From Aquabacterium olei (lineage in GTDB: Bacteria; Pseudomonadota; Gammaproteobacteria; Burkholderiales; Burkholderiaceae_C), in assembly GCF_003100395.1 (NCBI RefSeq), contig NZ_CP029210.1, forward strand, positions 3,224,001 to 3,288,000: DNA of 64,000 nucleotides, written 5' to 3'. Shown here piece by piece: positions 28,010-38,207 of this stretch. Each line of letters begins with the position of its first letter. The first letter of the stretch is position 1. The position numbers and the translations under genes were made by a program. A model generated the notes under the pieces. It was given only the letters and a program-made list of their open reading frames with translations. It was not told where the DNA came from and ran no database searches.

Positions 28010-30367
28010 TCAAGGCCGGCCCACGAACACCATCAAGGTGGGCCCGACGGCCGGGCTGTGCAGCACCGCCGCATAGACCGGCCCCACCACCGTATCCCGG
28101 CCGAGGTACAGGCTGGCGCCGATGCGCTTGCGGCCCTGCCAGAACTGCTCGGGCCGATCCCACGCATTGCCAGCCTCGACACTGGTGCCTGCAAACAGCC
28201 CGCGCGTGAAGCCAGGCCCCGGCAGCCGTACCTGGTACACCGCGCGCACCAGCCCCACCTGCTGGCCACTGACCTGGTAGGTGCCATAGCCCGAGAGCTG
28301 CTGGAAGCCACCCAGGCCGTAGCGGGGCGCCAGCGGCATCACGCCGTCGGACAGGCCGAGGCGGCCGCCCAGGTTCAGGGTGTGGTCGCCCCATGACTGC
28401 ACCCACTGGCCTTGCGCATGCAGGTGCCGCACGAAACCGTCCTCGCCCGGTTGGCCATCGCGCTGGCGGCTGTGGGCCCACGTCGCTGCCGCCTCGATGC
28501 GCCAGCCGCGGGTCGGAAAGAAGGCATGGTCGAGCTGGTCGAACACCGCGCGCAGACGCAGGCCCTGCTCGCGCCAGCGCGCCACGCCATCGGGCAACAG
28601 GCTGCGCAGCAACCCACCGTCGGCCGCCAGCGTCACCCGGTCACGCCGCACCTCGTCGACCAGCCCCAGGCGAATCTCGCCCAGTTCGCGCCAGTTGGCC
28701 CCAATGTCGAGGTGGACGGCCGTGCGGGCGCGGTCCACCCGCGCCGAGACGTCGCGGTCCGGATCGGCATAGAAATCCACCCGCTCGCGCTGGTGCGTGC
28801 CCTGCACGGCCACGAAGCCGCTGAGCCCGTCCGGCAGACGCCAGTCCATCGGCCGGTACCACTCGCTGCTCAGGCCCGGCGCCGAGCCGATGCGCACGGC
28901 GTTGCGCCATTCGCTGCCGTGCGCATCCAGCCAGTGCCGGTTGTGCACGAGCTTGAGGTTGAAGGCGCTGCGACCGCGGTTGTCGGCCACGAAGTCGACG
29001 CCCATCTGCAGGTAGTTCGGCCCCCAGGGCTTGTCTTCCAGGTCGAAGACCAGGCCCTCGCGCCCGGATTCATCGCGCACCAGCCGGTAGTCGGTGCGCA
29101 GGTAGTCACCCGAGGCGGCCAACACCGTGGTGTCGCGCTCGGCCTTGGCGAGCTCGAACACCTGACCGGGCTGCGTGGCCAGGATGTCGGAGCGATTGGC
29201 CGGCTTGGTGCGCTCCGTGCCTTCGAAACGCACGAACTGCAGCGGCACGGGCGGCGCGATGCGCTGCTGGCGCGCCGCCAGCCACGCCGCATAGTCCGAC
29301 TCGCTCACTTTCAGATCCTGCATGCGCAGCACCAGCGCCTCGGCCTGCAGTTCCCCCAACAGCATGAACTCGCGGGCGCGCTCGAAGTCAGCCGAGGTGA
29401 GGCCGTCCAGCTTGGGCGCGATCAGCACGTCGTCCGGGCCCAGCGTGCGCAGGCTGGCCTGCACGTTCTGCTCGGTCAGGATGTTGATCATCTGCGCCGT
29501 CACACCCGTGAACGACGACAGCGTGTCGCGCGGGCCCAGCGGCGTGCCGATGTTGACGACGATGAGGCGCTGGGCGCCCATGGCACGCGCCACGTCGACC
29601 GGGGTGTTGTTGACCAGGCCGCCATCGCCCAGGATGCGACCATCGACCTCGACGGGCGCGAAGATGCCCGGCACGGACATGCTCGAACGCAATGCCGTGG
29701 CCAGATCACCCTGGCGCAGGATCACGGGCTGCCCGGTCTCCATGTCGGTGGCCACCGCGCGGAAGGGCGTGGGCAACTGGTCGAAATCCTGCGTGAGCCG
29801 CGCCGGCAGCGTCAGGCGACGCAGACGCGACTCCAACCCGCGGCTGGACACCGAGCCGATCGGCGCCTTGATGCCGTCCATGCCGATGCCCACCTCGACC
29901 ACCGGCGAGACCTCGAAGTCCTGCTCCTTGCGGCGCTGGTTCAGGTTCTGCCGATCGACGCGCGAGGCAAACACCGTGTTCCAGTCGAGCGCGCGCACCT
30001 CGGCCTCGACGGTGCGGGCGTCCATGCCGCTGGCGTAGAGCCCACCGACGATGGCGCCCATCGACGTGCCCGCAATGACATCGACCGGGATGCGCTCACG
30101 CTCGAGCACCTTGAGCACGCCCACGTGGGCCAGCCCGCGCGCACCGCCGCCAGACAGCACCAGGCCGATGCGTGGGCGCGGTGCCACCATGTCGGTGGAA
30201 GCCGGCAGCACGGCGGGCGCCGGCGACGCCGCGAGGGCCGACGCCGTCAGCGCCGAGGCCATGCCCACCCACAGTCCGCCGCACAGGACGGCGGCACATC
30301 CCCCTACCCGCCTGGGTATCGCATGCAAGAAACGGGCGCAGAAACGGCCATGAACCAACTCGATCAT
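28010..30367 (-). CDS. Patatin-like phospholipase with outer-membrane barrel (PlpD-type)
   Basis: A 785-residue protein with a signal segment (about residues 20-48). A patatin domain follows, with the oxyanion loop SGGGARGLAH, nucleophile GTSMG and catalytic Asp in LGDGGLVNN. A POTRA-like region (about 370-450) precedes a C-terminal 16-strand BamA/Omp85-type barrel ending in VMVFVGRP-like residues. This is the layout of PlpD, the type Vd autotransporter of Pseudomonas, whose patatin domain is a lipase. It would act at the cell surface or in the periplasm on phospholipids. It is divergent from the DUF3149 gene. Confidence 0.85.
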   Translation of the reverse strand: MIELVHGRFCARFLHAIPRRVGGCAAVLCGGLWVGMASALTASALAASPAPAVLPASTDMVAPRPRIGLVLSGGGARGLAHVGVLKVLERERIPVDVIAGTSMGAIVGGLYASGMDARTVEAEVRALDWNTVFASRVDRQNLNQRRKEQDFEVSPVVEVGIGMDGIKAPIGSVSSRGLESRLRRLTLPARLTQDFDQLPTPFRAVATDMETGQPVILRQGDLATALRSSMSVPGIFAPVEVDGRILGDGGLVNNTPVDVARAMGAQRLIVVNIGTPLGPRDTLSSFTGVTAQMINILTEQNVQASLRTLGPDDVLIAPKLDGLTSADFERAREFMLLGELQAEALVLRMQDLKVSESDYAAWLAARQQRIAPPVPLQFVRFEGTERTKPANRSDILATQPGQVFELAKAERDTTVLAASGDYLRTDYRLVRDESGREGLVFDLEDKPWGPNYLQMGVDFVADNRGRSAFNLKLVHNRHWLDAHGSEWRNAVRIGSAPGLSSEWYRPMDWRLPDGLSGFVAVQGTHQRERVDFYADPDRDVSARVDRARTAVHLDIGANWRELGEIRLGLVDEVRRDRVTLAADGGLLRSLLPDGVARWREQGLRLRAVFDQLDHAFFPTRGWRIEAAATWAHSRQRDGQPGEDGFVRHLHAQGQWVQSWGDHTLNLGGRLGLSDGVMPLAPRYGLGGFQQLSGYGTYQVSGQQVGLVRAVYQVRLPGPGFTRGLFAGTSVEAGNAWDRPEQFWQGRKRIGASLYLGRDTVVGPVYAAVLHSPAVGPTLMVFVGRP

Positions 30368-30426
30368 GCAAGAGATTGTGCCGCGTCAAATCCCCCGGCA
30401 GGGCACGCCGGAGGGCGGTCGGCCGC

Positions 30427-30440
30427 TTGACCTAAATCAG
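30427..30440 (+). promoter_or_regulatory. FNR/ANR-like box upstream of DUF3149 gene
   Basis: TTGAC-CTAA-ATCAG matches the FNR-family consensus TTGAT-N4-ATCAA at eight of ten positions. A TGATAG at 30465-30470 could be the -10 element; the box would then be centred about 43 bases before the transcript start, close to the usual activating position (-41.5). Oxygen- or NO-responsive control of the micro-protein and the downstream RNA is inferred. Confidence 0.5.
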
Positions 30441-30511
30441 AGCCGCGCGACCCGATCAGCGGTCTGATAGCACCTGAGGACACCAACAGCACTGCTGATA
30501 AGGAGAAAGCG

Positions 30512-30679
30512 ATGCAAGCCTGGGTTGATTTTTTCACCACCGACTACGGCCTGATGAGTGCTGCAGTGATCGCTTTCATGTTCGTCATGCTGGGCTACAT
30601 CGCCTGGTATGTCGCCAAGCATGTGCGTGAAGACACCGAGCGGCACGACCGCCTGGTGAGAGAAGCTCGGGGCGGCTGA
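30512..30679 (+). CDS. DUF3149-type single-span membrane micro-protein
   Basis: A 55-residue protein with a good AAGGAGAAAGCG ribosome-binding site directly before ATG 30512. It begins MQAWVDFFTTDYGLMSAA, has one hydrophobic helix (about residues 15-35, ending GYIAWYVAKH), and then a charged cytosolic tail (REDTERHDRLVREARGG). This matches the small DUF3149 family that I associate with betaproteobacteria; its function is unknown. The stop codon lies in the loop of the first of a series of hairpins that continue to a terminator. It is divergent from the PlpD-like gene. Confidence 0.8.
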   Translation: MQAWVDFFTTDYGLMSAAVIAFMFVMLGYIAWYVAKHVREDTERHDRLVREARGG

Positions 30680-30875
30680 GGGGCCGACCCGTGCGAGCCG
30701 GCTGAGGGGCCGGCTTGTGGGTCAGGACAGCTGAGGGGCTGGCCTGACCTCACGGAAGAGCTGAGGGGCTCGACCGTGGAAGCAGGACCGGTCTCGAGAA
30801 CCGGCTTGGGGGGATGTGCACGAGAGGGGTGCACAGCCATCTGCGAGGGCCGCACCATGTGCGGCCCTTTTTTTT
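30668..30875 (+). ncRNA. Candidate structured RNA: tandem hairpins with UGAGGG loops
   Basis: Four consecutive hairpins at 30668-30691, 30693-30718, 30721-30748 and 30751-30778 each have a hexaloop UGAGGG closed by a C-G pair. The upper stems are CGGC/GCCG, CGGC/GCCG, CAGC/GCUG and GAGC/GCUC. Three of the four have a purine mismatch below the upper stem, then a lower stem of unrelated sequence that still pairs perfectly. Two further hairpins follow: 30788-30804, and 30815-30835 with a 7-base stem and loop GAGAGGG. A strong terminator ends the run. Different stems with an invariant loop argue for a selected RNA structure. It may be the 3' part of the DUF3149 mRNA or a released sRNA. I do not recognise it as a known RNA family; the loops contain GAGGG, not the GGA core of CsrA sites. 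Confidence 0.6.
30847..30875 (+). terminator. Rho-independent terminator of DUF3149/hairpin RNA
   Basis: GGGCCGCAC and GTGCGGCCC form a 9-base perfect stem around CAT, followed by eight T residues. It is the clearest terminator in the window and sets the 3' end of the plus-strand transcript before groEL. Confidence 0.95.
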
Positions 30876-30894
30876 CGGCCGTGCGTCGCCCATG

Positions 30895-30924
30895 AAAAAG
30901 GCCACCTCCGAAGAGGTGGCCTTT
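30895..30924 (-). terminator. Rho-independent terminator of groES-groEL
   Basis: AAAGGCCACCTC and GAGGTGGCCTTT form a 12-base stem around CGAA, 29 bases past the groEL stop. On the minus strand it is followed by a U-run. Confidence 0.92.
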
Positions 30925-30952
30925 GACTGAGGCTGTGAAGCGCCTGGCTGGA

Positions 30953-32608
<1,656 letters not shown>

Positions 32609-32647
32609 TCAGTGTGATGGGGGTGGGATGCCTGTGGCGGTGGTCGC

Positions 32648-32938
32648 TTACTGAGCGACGACGGCGAACAGGTCTTCTTCGCGCATGACCAGCAGCTCTT
32701 CGCCGTCGACCTTGACGGTCTGGCCCGAGTACTTGCCGAACAGGACGCGGTCACCCACTTGCACGTTCAGGGCAACGAATTCGCCCTTGTCATTGCGCTT
32801 GCCCGGGCCGACGGCCAGCACTTCGCCCTGGTCGGGCTTCTCGGCGGCGTTGTCAGGGATGATGATGCCCAGGGCGGTCTTGGTTTCTTGTTCCAGACGC
32901 TTGACGATCACGCGATCGTGCAGGGGACGCAGCTTCAT
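32648..32938 (-). CDS. groS: Co-chaperonin GroES (10 kDa subunit)
   Basis: A 96-residue GroES that caps the GroEL cage. The start was placed at [18 protein letters not shown], the conserved N-terminus. The mobile loop ([18 protein letters not shown]) and [20 protein letters not shown] are present. It is the first gene of the operon, with an untranslated leader of roughly 150 bases between the promoter and the start. Confidence 0.97.
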   Translation of the reverse strand: MKLRPLHDRVIVKRLEQETKTALGIIIPDNAAEKPDQGEVLAVGPGKRNDKGEFVALNVQVGDRVLFGKYSGQTVKVDGEELLVMREEDLFAVVAQ

Positions 32939-33018
32939 GGTTTCTCCAGTCTCTTGAGACATCGGTTGGGACAATGCGGCTCTGAGCGGTTCGCCGCTGC
33001 AGAGCCTGTTTTTGCATC

Positions 33019-33034
33019 ATGCGGAAAACCGCAT
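33019..33034 (-). other. Hairpin in the groES 5' leader
   Basis: ATGCGG-AAAA-CCGCAT is a perfect 6-base inverted repeat inside the region transcribed ahead of groES, about 80 bases before its start. It could be a leader stem-loop affecting mRNA stability. Its arms resemble the TATGC/GCATA dyads near sbp and metY, but the spacing differs. Confidence 0.4.
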
Positions 33035-33071
33035 GCCGCCACCGGCGCCCAGTGTCGTCCAGACGACGCTG

Positions 33072-33098
33072 TTAGCACTCAAGGGTAGCGAGTGCTAA
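33072..33098 (-). promoter_or_regulatory. CIRCE element (HrcA operator)
   Basis: TTAGCACTC-N9-GAGTGCTAA is a perfect match to the CIRCE consensus, the operator of the heat-shock repressor HrcA. It begins three bases downstream of the -10 hexamer of the groES promoter, where bound repressor would block transcription. hrcA itself is not in the window. Confidence 0.97.
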
Positions 33099-33100
33099 TG

Positions 33101-33128
33101 ATTATAGGGACGGCGCATGACATTTCAA
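33101..33128 (-). promoter_or_regulatory. Sigma-70 promoter of groES-groEL
   Basis: On the minus strand TTGAAA (33128-33123) and TATAAT (33106-33101) are separated by 16 bases. The -10 is perfect and the CIRCE element follows immediately. No sigma-32 element was recognised, so HrcA relief seems the main heat response. Confidence 0.9.
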
Positions 33129-33228
33129 GAGGGCCCGAAGCCCCTCCCGGGGCGGGGTCATCGGAGGCGGCAGCTCACGCCCGGGCCAGCGGCAACAAAA
33201 AGCCGACCCGGGCTTCGCCCACTGCACA

Positions 33229-34170
33229 TCACGCCGCCGTCAGTTCGGTGGCCTGGCGCACGGCCTGCTCGACCACCTCGCGGGTCAGCGGCGGCGCAAA
33301 GGTCTCGATGAAGGCATAGGCGTAGCCACGCAGGAAGGCGCCCTTGCGGAAGGCCAGCCGGGTCATGTTGACCTCGAACAGGTGGCCGGCATCGATGGCC
33401 CGCAGGTTGCGATCCCGGTCGGCGTCGTAGGCGATGGAGGCCACGATGCCCACCCCCATGCCGAGCTCGACATAGGTCTTGATCACGTCGGCGTCCATGG
33501 CGGACAGCACGATGCTGGGCTTGATGCCCGCACGGGCAAAGGCTTCGTCGATGTGCGAACGGCCCGTGTAGCCCTCGTCGTACGTCACCATCGGGTAGCG
33601 CGACAGACGCTCGAGCGTCAGCGGCTGGCCATCGAACAGCGGGTGGTCGGGCGGGGCCACCACGGTGTGGGTCCAGCGGTAGCACGGCAGCGTGATGAGC
33701 TGCTCGTACTGTGTCAGCGCCTCGGTCGCGATGCCGATGTCGGCCTCGCCGCTGATCAGCATCTGCGCGATCTGACGCGGCGAGCCCTGGTGCAGGCTGA
33801 GCGTGACCTGCGGGAACAGCTGGCGGAAATCCTTGACTGCCGATGGCAGTGCGTAGCGCGCCTGCGAGTGGGTGGCGGCCAGCGACAAGGGGCCCGCGTC
33901 ATGCGAGGCGAAGTCACGCGAGACCTGGCGCAGGTTCTCGGCATCGAGCAGCAGCCGCTCGATGATGGGCAGCAAGCTGGTGCCCGGCTCGGTCAGCCCC
34001 GTCAGCCGCTTGCCGGCCCGCATGAACAGCGTGACCCCGAGCTCGTCTTCCAGTTCGCGGATCTGCCGGCTCACGCCGGGCTGGGAGGTGTGCAGTGCCG
34101 CCGCCACCTCGGTGAGGTTGAAGCCGCGGCGCACCGCCTCGCGCACCGAACGCAGTTGCTGGAAATTCAT
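33229..34170 (-). CDS. cysB: LysR-type sulfur regulator CysB/Cbl
   Basis: A 313-residue LysR regulator. MNFQQLRSVREAVRRGFNLTEVA and ALHTSQPGVSRQIRELEDELG are the CysB-type helix-turn-helix. The effector domain contains LPCYRWTHTVV, YDEGYTGRSHID and ELGMGVGIVASIAYD, all characteristic of CysB, which senses sulfur status through acetylserine, thiosulfate or sulfate. It follows cysA by 30 bases at the end of the sulfate-transport operon, so the activator and its target are transcribed together. Confidence 0.93.
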   Translation of the reverse strand: MNFQQLRSVREAVRRGFNLTEVAAALHTSQPGVSRQIRELEDELGVTLFMRAGKRLTGLTEPGTSLLPIIERLLLDAENLRQVSRDFASHDAGPLSLAATHSQARYALPSAVKDFRQLFPQVTLSLHQGSPRQIAQMLISGEADIGIATEALTQYEQLITLPCYRWTHTVVAPPDHPLFDGQPLTLERLSRYPMVTYDEGYTGRSHIDEAFARAGIKPSIVLSAMDADVIKTYVELGMGVGIVASIAYDADRDRNLRAIDAGHLFEVNMTRLAFRKGAFLRGYAYAFIETFAPPLTREVVEQAVRQATELTAA

Positions 34171-34200
34171 TGTTCTTCTCCCTTGCCGTGTCGGCCGCTG

Positions 34201-35274
34201 TCAGATGACCACGTGCTCGTCCGACACCGTGGGCTCGCCGTCCTCACCGAAGCGGCGCACGCGGCGCGGCTTCAGGTAGGCACGCTCACCCGCGCGCAGC
34301 ACGCCGCTGTCGCGCAGCGCGGCGTACTCGTCCCGGCTGAGTTCGACCTCGATCTCGCCCGAAGCGCCGCTGCCCTCGTCAGGCCGGAAAGCCAGGCGGG
34401 TGTTGGGGCCCACCGTCAGCACGTCGATCAGCGTGGCGGCCACGGCGCCCTCCTCCGCGCGCGCCAGCACCTGGATCTCGTGGGGGCGGACATAGCTCAC
34501 GGCCGGCGGCGTCGTGGTCTGGCCCGGCTTGTGGTCCCGGCCATGGAACAGGTTCACATCGCCCAGGAACTGCAGCACGAAGGGCGTGGCCGGGTGGTCG
34601 TACACCTCGTCCGGCGGGCCCACCTGTTCGATGCGGCCCTGGTTCATCACCACGATGCGGTCGGCCACTTCCATGGCCTCTTCCTGGTCGTGCGTGACGA
34701 ACACGCTGGTGATGTGCATCTCGTCGTGCAGGCGGCGCAGCCAGCGGCGCAGTTCCTTGCGCACCTTGGCATCGAGCGCGCCGAAGGGCTCGTCGAGCAG
34801 CAGCACCTTGGGCTCGACCGCCAGCGCACGGGCCAGCGCAATGCGCTGCCGCTGGCCACCCGAGAGCTGGTGCGGGTAGCGGTCGGCGATCCAGTCGAGC
34901 TGCACCAGCTTGAGCAGTTCCATCACCTTGCTGCGGATGGCTTCTTCCGAGGGCCGCGTGGCACGCGGGCGCACACGCAAGCCGAAGGCCACGTTCTCGA
35001 AGATGGTCATGTGGCCGAACAGCGCGTAGTGCTGGAACACGAAACCGACCTGGCGTTCGCGCACGGCGACGTGGGTGGCATCTTCGCCGTTGAACAGCAC
35101 CGAGCCGCTGTCGGGCGTTTCCAGCCCGGCGATGATGCGCAGCAGCGAGGTCTTGCCCGAGCCCGACGGGCCCAGCAGCGCAACCAGTTCGCCGGAGGGA
35201 ATGTCCAGGCTCAGGTTGTCACACACGGTGACGTTGCCAAAGCGTTTGACGAGGTTTCTGACTTCAATGCTCAT
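34201..35274 (-). CDS. cysA: Sulfate/thiosulfate ABC transporter ATPase CysA
   Basis: A 357-residue ABC ATPase energising sulfate and thiosulfate uptake. The start at [20 protein letters not shown] overlaps the cysW stop (ATGA). Walker A is [11 protein letters not shown], the Q-loop is [11 protein letters not shown], the signature is [15 protein letters not shown] and Walker B is [14 protein letters not shown]-terminal TOBE-like regulatory region follows from about residue 240. Order sbp-cysT-cysW-cysA-cysB is a standard betaproteobacterial arrangement. Confidence 0.96.
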   Translation of the reverse strand: MSIEVRNLVKRFGNVTVCDNLSLDIPSGELVALLGPSGSGKTSLLRIIAGLETPDSGSVLFNGEDATHVAVRERQVGFVFQHYALFGHMTIFENVAFGLRVRPRATRPSEEAIRSKVMELLKLVQLDWIADRYPHQLSGGQRQRIALARALAVEPKVLLLDEPFGALDAKVRKELRRWLRRLHDEMHITSVFVTHDQEEAMEVADRIVVMNQGRIEQVGPPDEVYDHPATPFVLQFLGDVNLFHGRDHKPGQTTTPPAVSYVRPHEIQVLARAEEGAVAATLIDVLTVGPNTRLAFRPDEGSGASGEIEVELSRDEYAALRDSGVLRAGERAYLKPRRVRRFGEDGEPTVSDEHVVI

Positions 35275-36146
35275 GCTGCGGCTCCGGTGTCCTGCGCCTG
35301 GGCGGCCTGCTGGCGCACCCGACGTTCGACCAGGTATTTGAGGACCAGTGTGACCAGCGCCAGGCCCGCAAGCAGCGAGGCCACGGCGAACGAGGCGGCG
35401 AACTGGTATTCGTTGTAGAGGATCTCGATGTGCAGGGGCAGCGTGTTGGTCTGCCCTCGGATGTGGCCCGACACGACCGACACCGCGCCGAACTCGCCCA
35501 TGGCGCGAGCGTTGCAGAGGATGACGCCGTACAGCAGGGCCCACTTCACGTTGGGCAGCGTGACCTTCCAGAAGGTCTGCAGGCCGGAGGCGCCCAGCAC
35601 GCGGGCGGCCTCTTCCTGCTCCTGACCCTGGGCCTGCATCAGCGGGATCAGTTCACGCGCCACGAAGGGAAAGGTCACGAAGATGGTGGCCAGCACGATG
35701 CCGGGCACCGCGAAGATCACCTTCAGGTCGTTGTCCTGCAGCCATTCACCGAACCAGCCCTGCAGGCCGAACACCAGCACGTAGATCAGGCCGGCGATCA
35801 CCGGGCTGACCGAGAACGGCAGGTCGATCAATGTCAGCAGCACGCTCTTGCCACGGAAGTCGAACTTCGCGATGGCCCAGGCGGCCGACACACCGAACAC
35901 CAGGTTCAGCGGCACCGAGATGGCCGCGGCGATGAGCGTGAGCTTCATCGCCGAGACGGCGTCGGCCTCGGTGATGGACGCCACATAGACGTCCCAGCCC
36001 TTTTTGAAGGCCTCGAAGAACACCGAGACCAGCGGCAGGAACAGGAACAGCGACAGGAAGATCAGTGCCACGCTGATCAGCGTCCAACGCACCCAGGCGG
36101 GCTCGCGGGTGGCCTGGGCCAGGCGGGGGGGGGCAATCGAACTCAT
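35271..36146 (-). CDS. cysW: Sulfate ABC transporter permease CysW
   Basis: A 291-residue inner-membrane permease with six hydrophobic segments; the start is [11 protein letters not shown]. The EAA-type loop that contacts CysA is [22 protein letters not shown] (read in two parts: [10 protein letters not shown] and TFWKVTLPN). [14 protein letters not shown] and [10 protein letters not shown] are typical CysW sequence. Codons 5-8 contain a run of nine C residues (36133-36125), a possible slippage site. It follows cysT by 13 bases and overlaps cysA by four. Confidence 0.95.
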   Translation of the reverse strand: MSSIAPPRLAQATREPAWVRWTLISVALIFLSLFLFLPLVSVFFEAFKKGWDVYVASITEADAVSAMKLTLIAAAISVPLNLVFGVSAAWAIAKFDFRGKSVLLTLIDLPFSVSPVIAGLIYVLVFGLQGWFGEWLQDNDLKVIFAVPGIVLATIFVTFPFVARELIPLMQAQGQEQEEAARVLGASGLQTFWKVTLPNVKWALLYGVILCNARAMGEFGAVSVVSGHIRGQTNTLPLHIEILYNEYQFAASFAVASLLAGLALVTLVLKYLVERRVRQQAAQAQDTGAAA

Positions 36147-36159
36147 GATGCGAGGCCTT

Positions 36160-37002
36160 TCACTTGCCCTGACGCGCACGCGCCCAGGCCTGCAGCCCGT
36201 TGATGGCGAGCAGCATCAGGAAGGACATCACCAGCATGACGACCGCGATCGCGGTGGCCCCGGCGTAGTCGTACTGCTCGAGCTTGGTGATGATGAGCAG
36301 CGGCGTGATCTCGGACACCATGGGCATGTTGCCGGCGATGAAGATGATGGAGCCGTACTCGCCCAGCGCGCGGGCAAAGGCCAGCGCAAAGCCGGTCAGC
36401 AGCGCGGGCATGAGCGTCGGGAAGATGACCTGGGCGAAGGTCTGCCAGCGGCTGGCGCCCAGCGTGGCGGCGGCTTCTTCGAGTTCGCTGGCCAGGTCTT
36501 CCAGGATGGGCTGCACCGTGCGCACCACAAAGGGCAGGCCGATGAAGGTCATGGCCACGAAGACACCGATGGGCGTGAACGCCACCTTCACGCCCAGTGG
36601 TTCAAGGTGCTTGCCGATCCAGCCGTTGGCGGCGTACAGGCCCGTCAGCGTGATGCCAGCCACGGCGGTAGGCAGCGCAAACGGCAGGTCGACCAGGGCA
36701 TCGACGATGCGGCGTCCGAAGAAGTCATAGCGCACCAGCACCCAGGCCACGAGCAGCCCGAACACGCCATTGACGATGGCCGCCAGCAGCGACGCACCGA
36801 ACGTGAGCTTGTAGGACGCCACCACGCGGGGCGAGGCCACCGCATCGACGAACTGGGGCCAGGTCAGGTCCATCGTGCGCAGGAACGCCGCCGACAGCGG
36901 GATCAGCACGATCAGGCACAGGTAGAACAGCGTCAGGCCCAGCGACAGGTCGAAGCCGGGCAAGACACTGCGCCTGCGCAGCAGGGTCTTGGAAAAGATC
37001 AT
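36160..37002 (-). CDS. cysT: Sulfate ABC transporter permease CysT (CysU)
   Basis: A 280-residue permease forming the channel with CysW. It begins [20 protein letters not shown], has six or seven membrane segments, and carries the coupling loop [33 protein letters not shown] and [14 protein letters not shown] are CysT hallmarks. It lies 30 bases after sbp in the operon. Confidence 0.95.
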   Translation of the reverse strand: MIFSKTLLRRRSVLPGFDLSLGLTLFYLCLIVLIPLSAAFLRTMDLTWPQFVDAVASPRVVASYKLTFGASLLAAIVNGVFGLLVAWVLVRYDFFGRRIVDALVDLPFALPTAVAGITLTGLYAANGWIGKHLEPLGVKVAFTPIGVFVAMTFIGLPFVVRTVQPILEDLASELEEAAATLGASRWQTFAQVIFPTLMPALLTGFALAFARALGEYGSIIFIAGNMPMVSEITPLLIITKLEQYDYAGATAIAVVMLVMSFLMLLAINGLQAWARARQGK

Positions 37003-37032
37003 GGGATGAGCCAGGTACTGCGGGGGGCCGGA

Positions 37033-38058
37033 TCAGCGACCGGCGCGGCCGGCGGCGATGATCTGGTCGTAGGTGGCACCGTCGTTGAAGTGCTCGGCCT
37101 GCGCCCTCTTCCAGCCGCCGAACACCTCGTCGACGGTGAAGGTCGGGATCTGCAGGAAGGCGGCCTTGTACTGCGCCAGCACCTTGTCCGAGCGTGGACG
37201 CATGTTGTGCTTGGCGGCAATCGCCTGGCCTTCATCCGACCACAGGTACTTCAGATAGGCCTCGGCCTGCTTGCGCGTGCCCTTCTTGTCGACCACCTTG
37301 TCAACCACGCTGACCGGGTTCTCGGCCAGGATGGTGTGCTTGGGGTAGACCACCTGGTAGTCGCCACCGAACTCGCTGCGGATCAGCGGCACTTCGCTTT
37401 CGAAGGTCACCAGGGCATCGCCGATCTGGCGCTGCGCAAAGGTGGTGGTGGCGGCACGGCCACCGCCGTCGAACACCGGCACGTTGGCGAACAGACGCTG
37501 CACCAGGTCACGCGCCTGCTTCGGGTTGCCGCCCGACTTGATCACCGAGCCCCAGGCAGCCAGGTAGGTGTAGCGGCCGTTGCCCGAGGTCTTGGGATTG
37601 GGGATGACGACCGAGACGCCCGGCTTGACCAGGTCGGCCCAGTCCTTGATCTGCTTGGGGTTGCCCTTGCGCACCAGGATCACGGTGACCGAGGTGGTCG
37701 GTGCGCTGTTGTTGGGCAGGCGCTTGGCCCAGTCGGCCGGCACCAGGCCACCGCGCTCGGCCAGGATGTCGATGTCGTTGGCCTGGTTCATGGTGATCAC
37801 ATCGGCGGCCAGACCGGCCACGACCGAGCCGGCCTGCTTGCTGGAGCCGCCATGCGACTGGTTGAGCGTCAGCGTTTCACCGGTGGTCTGCTTCCAATGG
37901 CGGGCAAAGGCGGCGTTGTAGTCCTTGTAGAACTCGCGGGTGACGTCGTAGCTCACGTTGAGCAGGGTGACGTCGGCGTGGGCCGTGCTCAGGGCGGTGA
38001 CGCCCACGGCAAGGCCGAGGAGCACACGAGCGAGAAAAGGCTTCTGAGAAAAACGCAT
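37033..38058 (-). CDS. sbp: Periplasmic sulfate-binding protein
   Basis: A 341-residue exported binding protein for sulfate or thiosulfate. The signal peptide covers residues 1-28 (MRFSQKPFLARVLLGLAVG start, cut after STAHA). The mature protein starts VTLLNVSYDVTREFY, with NQSHGGSSKQ and the anion-binding PNPKTSGNGRYTYLAAWG, the signatures of Sbp/CysP. First gene of the cys operon. A TTATGC-N7-GCAT dyad about 80 bases upstream is a likely regulator site. Confidence 0.96.
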   Translation of the reverse strand: MRFSQKPFLARVLLGLAVGVTALSTAHADVTLLNVSYDVTREFYKDYNAAFARHWKQTTGETLTLNQSHGGSSKQAGSVVAGLAADVITMNQANDIDILAERGGLVPADWAKRLPNNSAPTTSVTVILVRKGNPKQIKDWADLVKPGVSVVIPNPKTSGNGRYTYLAAWGSVIKSGGNPKQARDLVQRLFANVPVFDGGGRAATTTFAQRQIGDALVTFESEVPLIRSEFGGDYQVVYPKHTILAENPVSVVDKVVDKKGTRKQAEAYLKYLWSDEGQAIAAKHNMRPRSDKVLAQYKAAFLQIPTFTVDEVFGGWKRAQAEHFNDGATYDQIIAAGRAGR

Positions 38059-38138
38059 GACGGAGTCCCTTCTGGATGCAAGTGGCGAATGTTAGGGACC
38101 GCATGATCGGCAGAGAAGGACAGTTTTGGCAACTTCAT

Positions 38139-38155
38139 ATGCAGAAACCGCATAA
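38139..38155 (-). promoter_or_regulatory. Candidate CysB-type operator upstream of sbp
   Basis: On the minus strand TTATGC-GGTTTCT-GCAT forms a 17-base site with dyad TATGC-N7-GCATA, about 80 bases before the sbp start. A site with the same arms and spacing lies ahead of metY. A dyad with an odd-length gap suits a LysR-type protein, and cysB ends the operon, so CysB is the natural candidate; this is inferred. Confidence 0.5.
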
Positions 38156-38207
38156 CAAGCAAGGACGGTGAACACCCGGCCAGTTGTGCCGGTTTTCCTC
38201 GTCTCAT

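Noticed and set aside
28412..30430. Open frame of 672 codons opposite the patatin gene
   Set aside because: No family features; codon bias and motifs support only the minus-strand gene.
30675..30771. Four GCTGAGGGGC repeats considered as a CRISPR array
   Set aside because: Repeats are only about 11 bases, their spacing varies from 26 to 30 bases, and no cas gene is near. Flanking sequences are self-complementary, which fits hairpins instead.
30668..30835. Hairpin RNA considered as a CsrA-sequestering sRNA
   Set aside because: CsrA sites need GGA in the loop (ANGGA). The loops here are UGAGGG and GAGAGGG, without GGA.
38176..38196. CCGGC-N7-GCCGG followed by TTTT as a terminator
   Set aside because: It sits between two divergent promoters with no gene ending there, and the likely -10 of the downstream pair lies after it.
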